From assembly GCA_003140655.1 (NCBI GenBank), contig PLKR01000238.1:5949-12304 (forward strand): DNA of 6,356 bases. The letters run 5' to 3'. Under the pieces are notes generated by a model that was not told the origin of the DNA, did not search any database, and saw nothing but the letters and a program-made list of their open reading frames with translations. Numbering within the stretch: position 1 is the first letter of the stretch; each line of letters starts with the position of its first letter. The position numbers were made by a program, and so were the translations under genes. Positions 6,341-6,356 of the stretch are shown piece by piece. This stretch comes from Acidobacteriaceae bacterium (GTDB lineage Bacteria > Acidobacteriota > Terriglobia > Terriglobales > Acidobacteriaceae).

Positions 6341-6356
6341 CGTGGTGGCAATTTTA

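Noticed and set aside
6037..6351. 104-codon minus-strand frame covering the 3' region
   Set aside because: It is antisense to the end of the secreted-protein gene and its terminator, with an Arg-rich product and no support.

Overview
The window (6356 bases, fairly GC-rich) looks like ordinary chromosome from a soil-type bacterium, most likely an Acidobacteriota member. That placement is inference. It rests on three things: a secreted acid-phosphatase/phospholipase C-type lipoprotein with Ig-like repeats, a gap filled with short GC-rich palindromes, and the general style of the hypothetical proteins. No marker gene (rRNA, ribosomal protein) is present to confirm it. No transposase, integrase, phage gene, CRISPR array, tRNA or rRNA was seen.

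Layout: (1) 1-861 (+) is the 3' part of a bifunctional ftcD gene (glutamate formimidoyltransferase / formimidoyltetrahydrofolate cyclodeaminase), cut by the left edge. (2) 994-3168 (+) encodes a predicted lipoprotein: signal peptide with lipobox, two tandem Ig-like repeats of about 108 residues, then a phosphoesterase domain of the phospholipase C / acid phosphatase AcpA type. (3) 3169-3413 is non-coding. It holds four perfect short inverted repeats and a degenerate second copy of the last ~45 bases of the next gene. (4) 3414-4964 (-) encodes a cobalamin-binding-domain radical SAM enzyme of unknown substrate, starting at TTG. (5) 4965-5271 is the divergent intergenic region. (6) 5272-6222 (+) encodes a secreted protein of unknown function. 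(7) 6223-6356 holds a likely Rho-independent terminator inside a longer imperfect inverted repeat.

The four genes do not form an obvious pathway or operon: gaps are over 100 bases, orientations are mixed, and the roles are unrelated (histidine/folate one-carbon metabolism, phosphate-ester hydrolysis outside the cytoplasm, radical chemistry, unknown envelope protein). I found no convincing new multi-gene system. The most unusual feature is the gap at 3169-3413, where the 3' end of the radical SAM gene has a second, decayed copy 176 bases away and each copy is preceded by a hairpin followed by CTAC.
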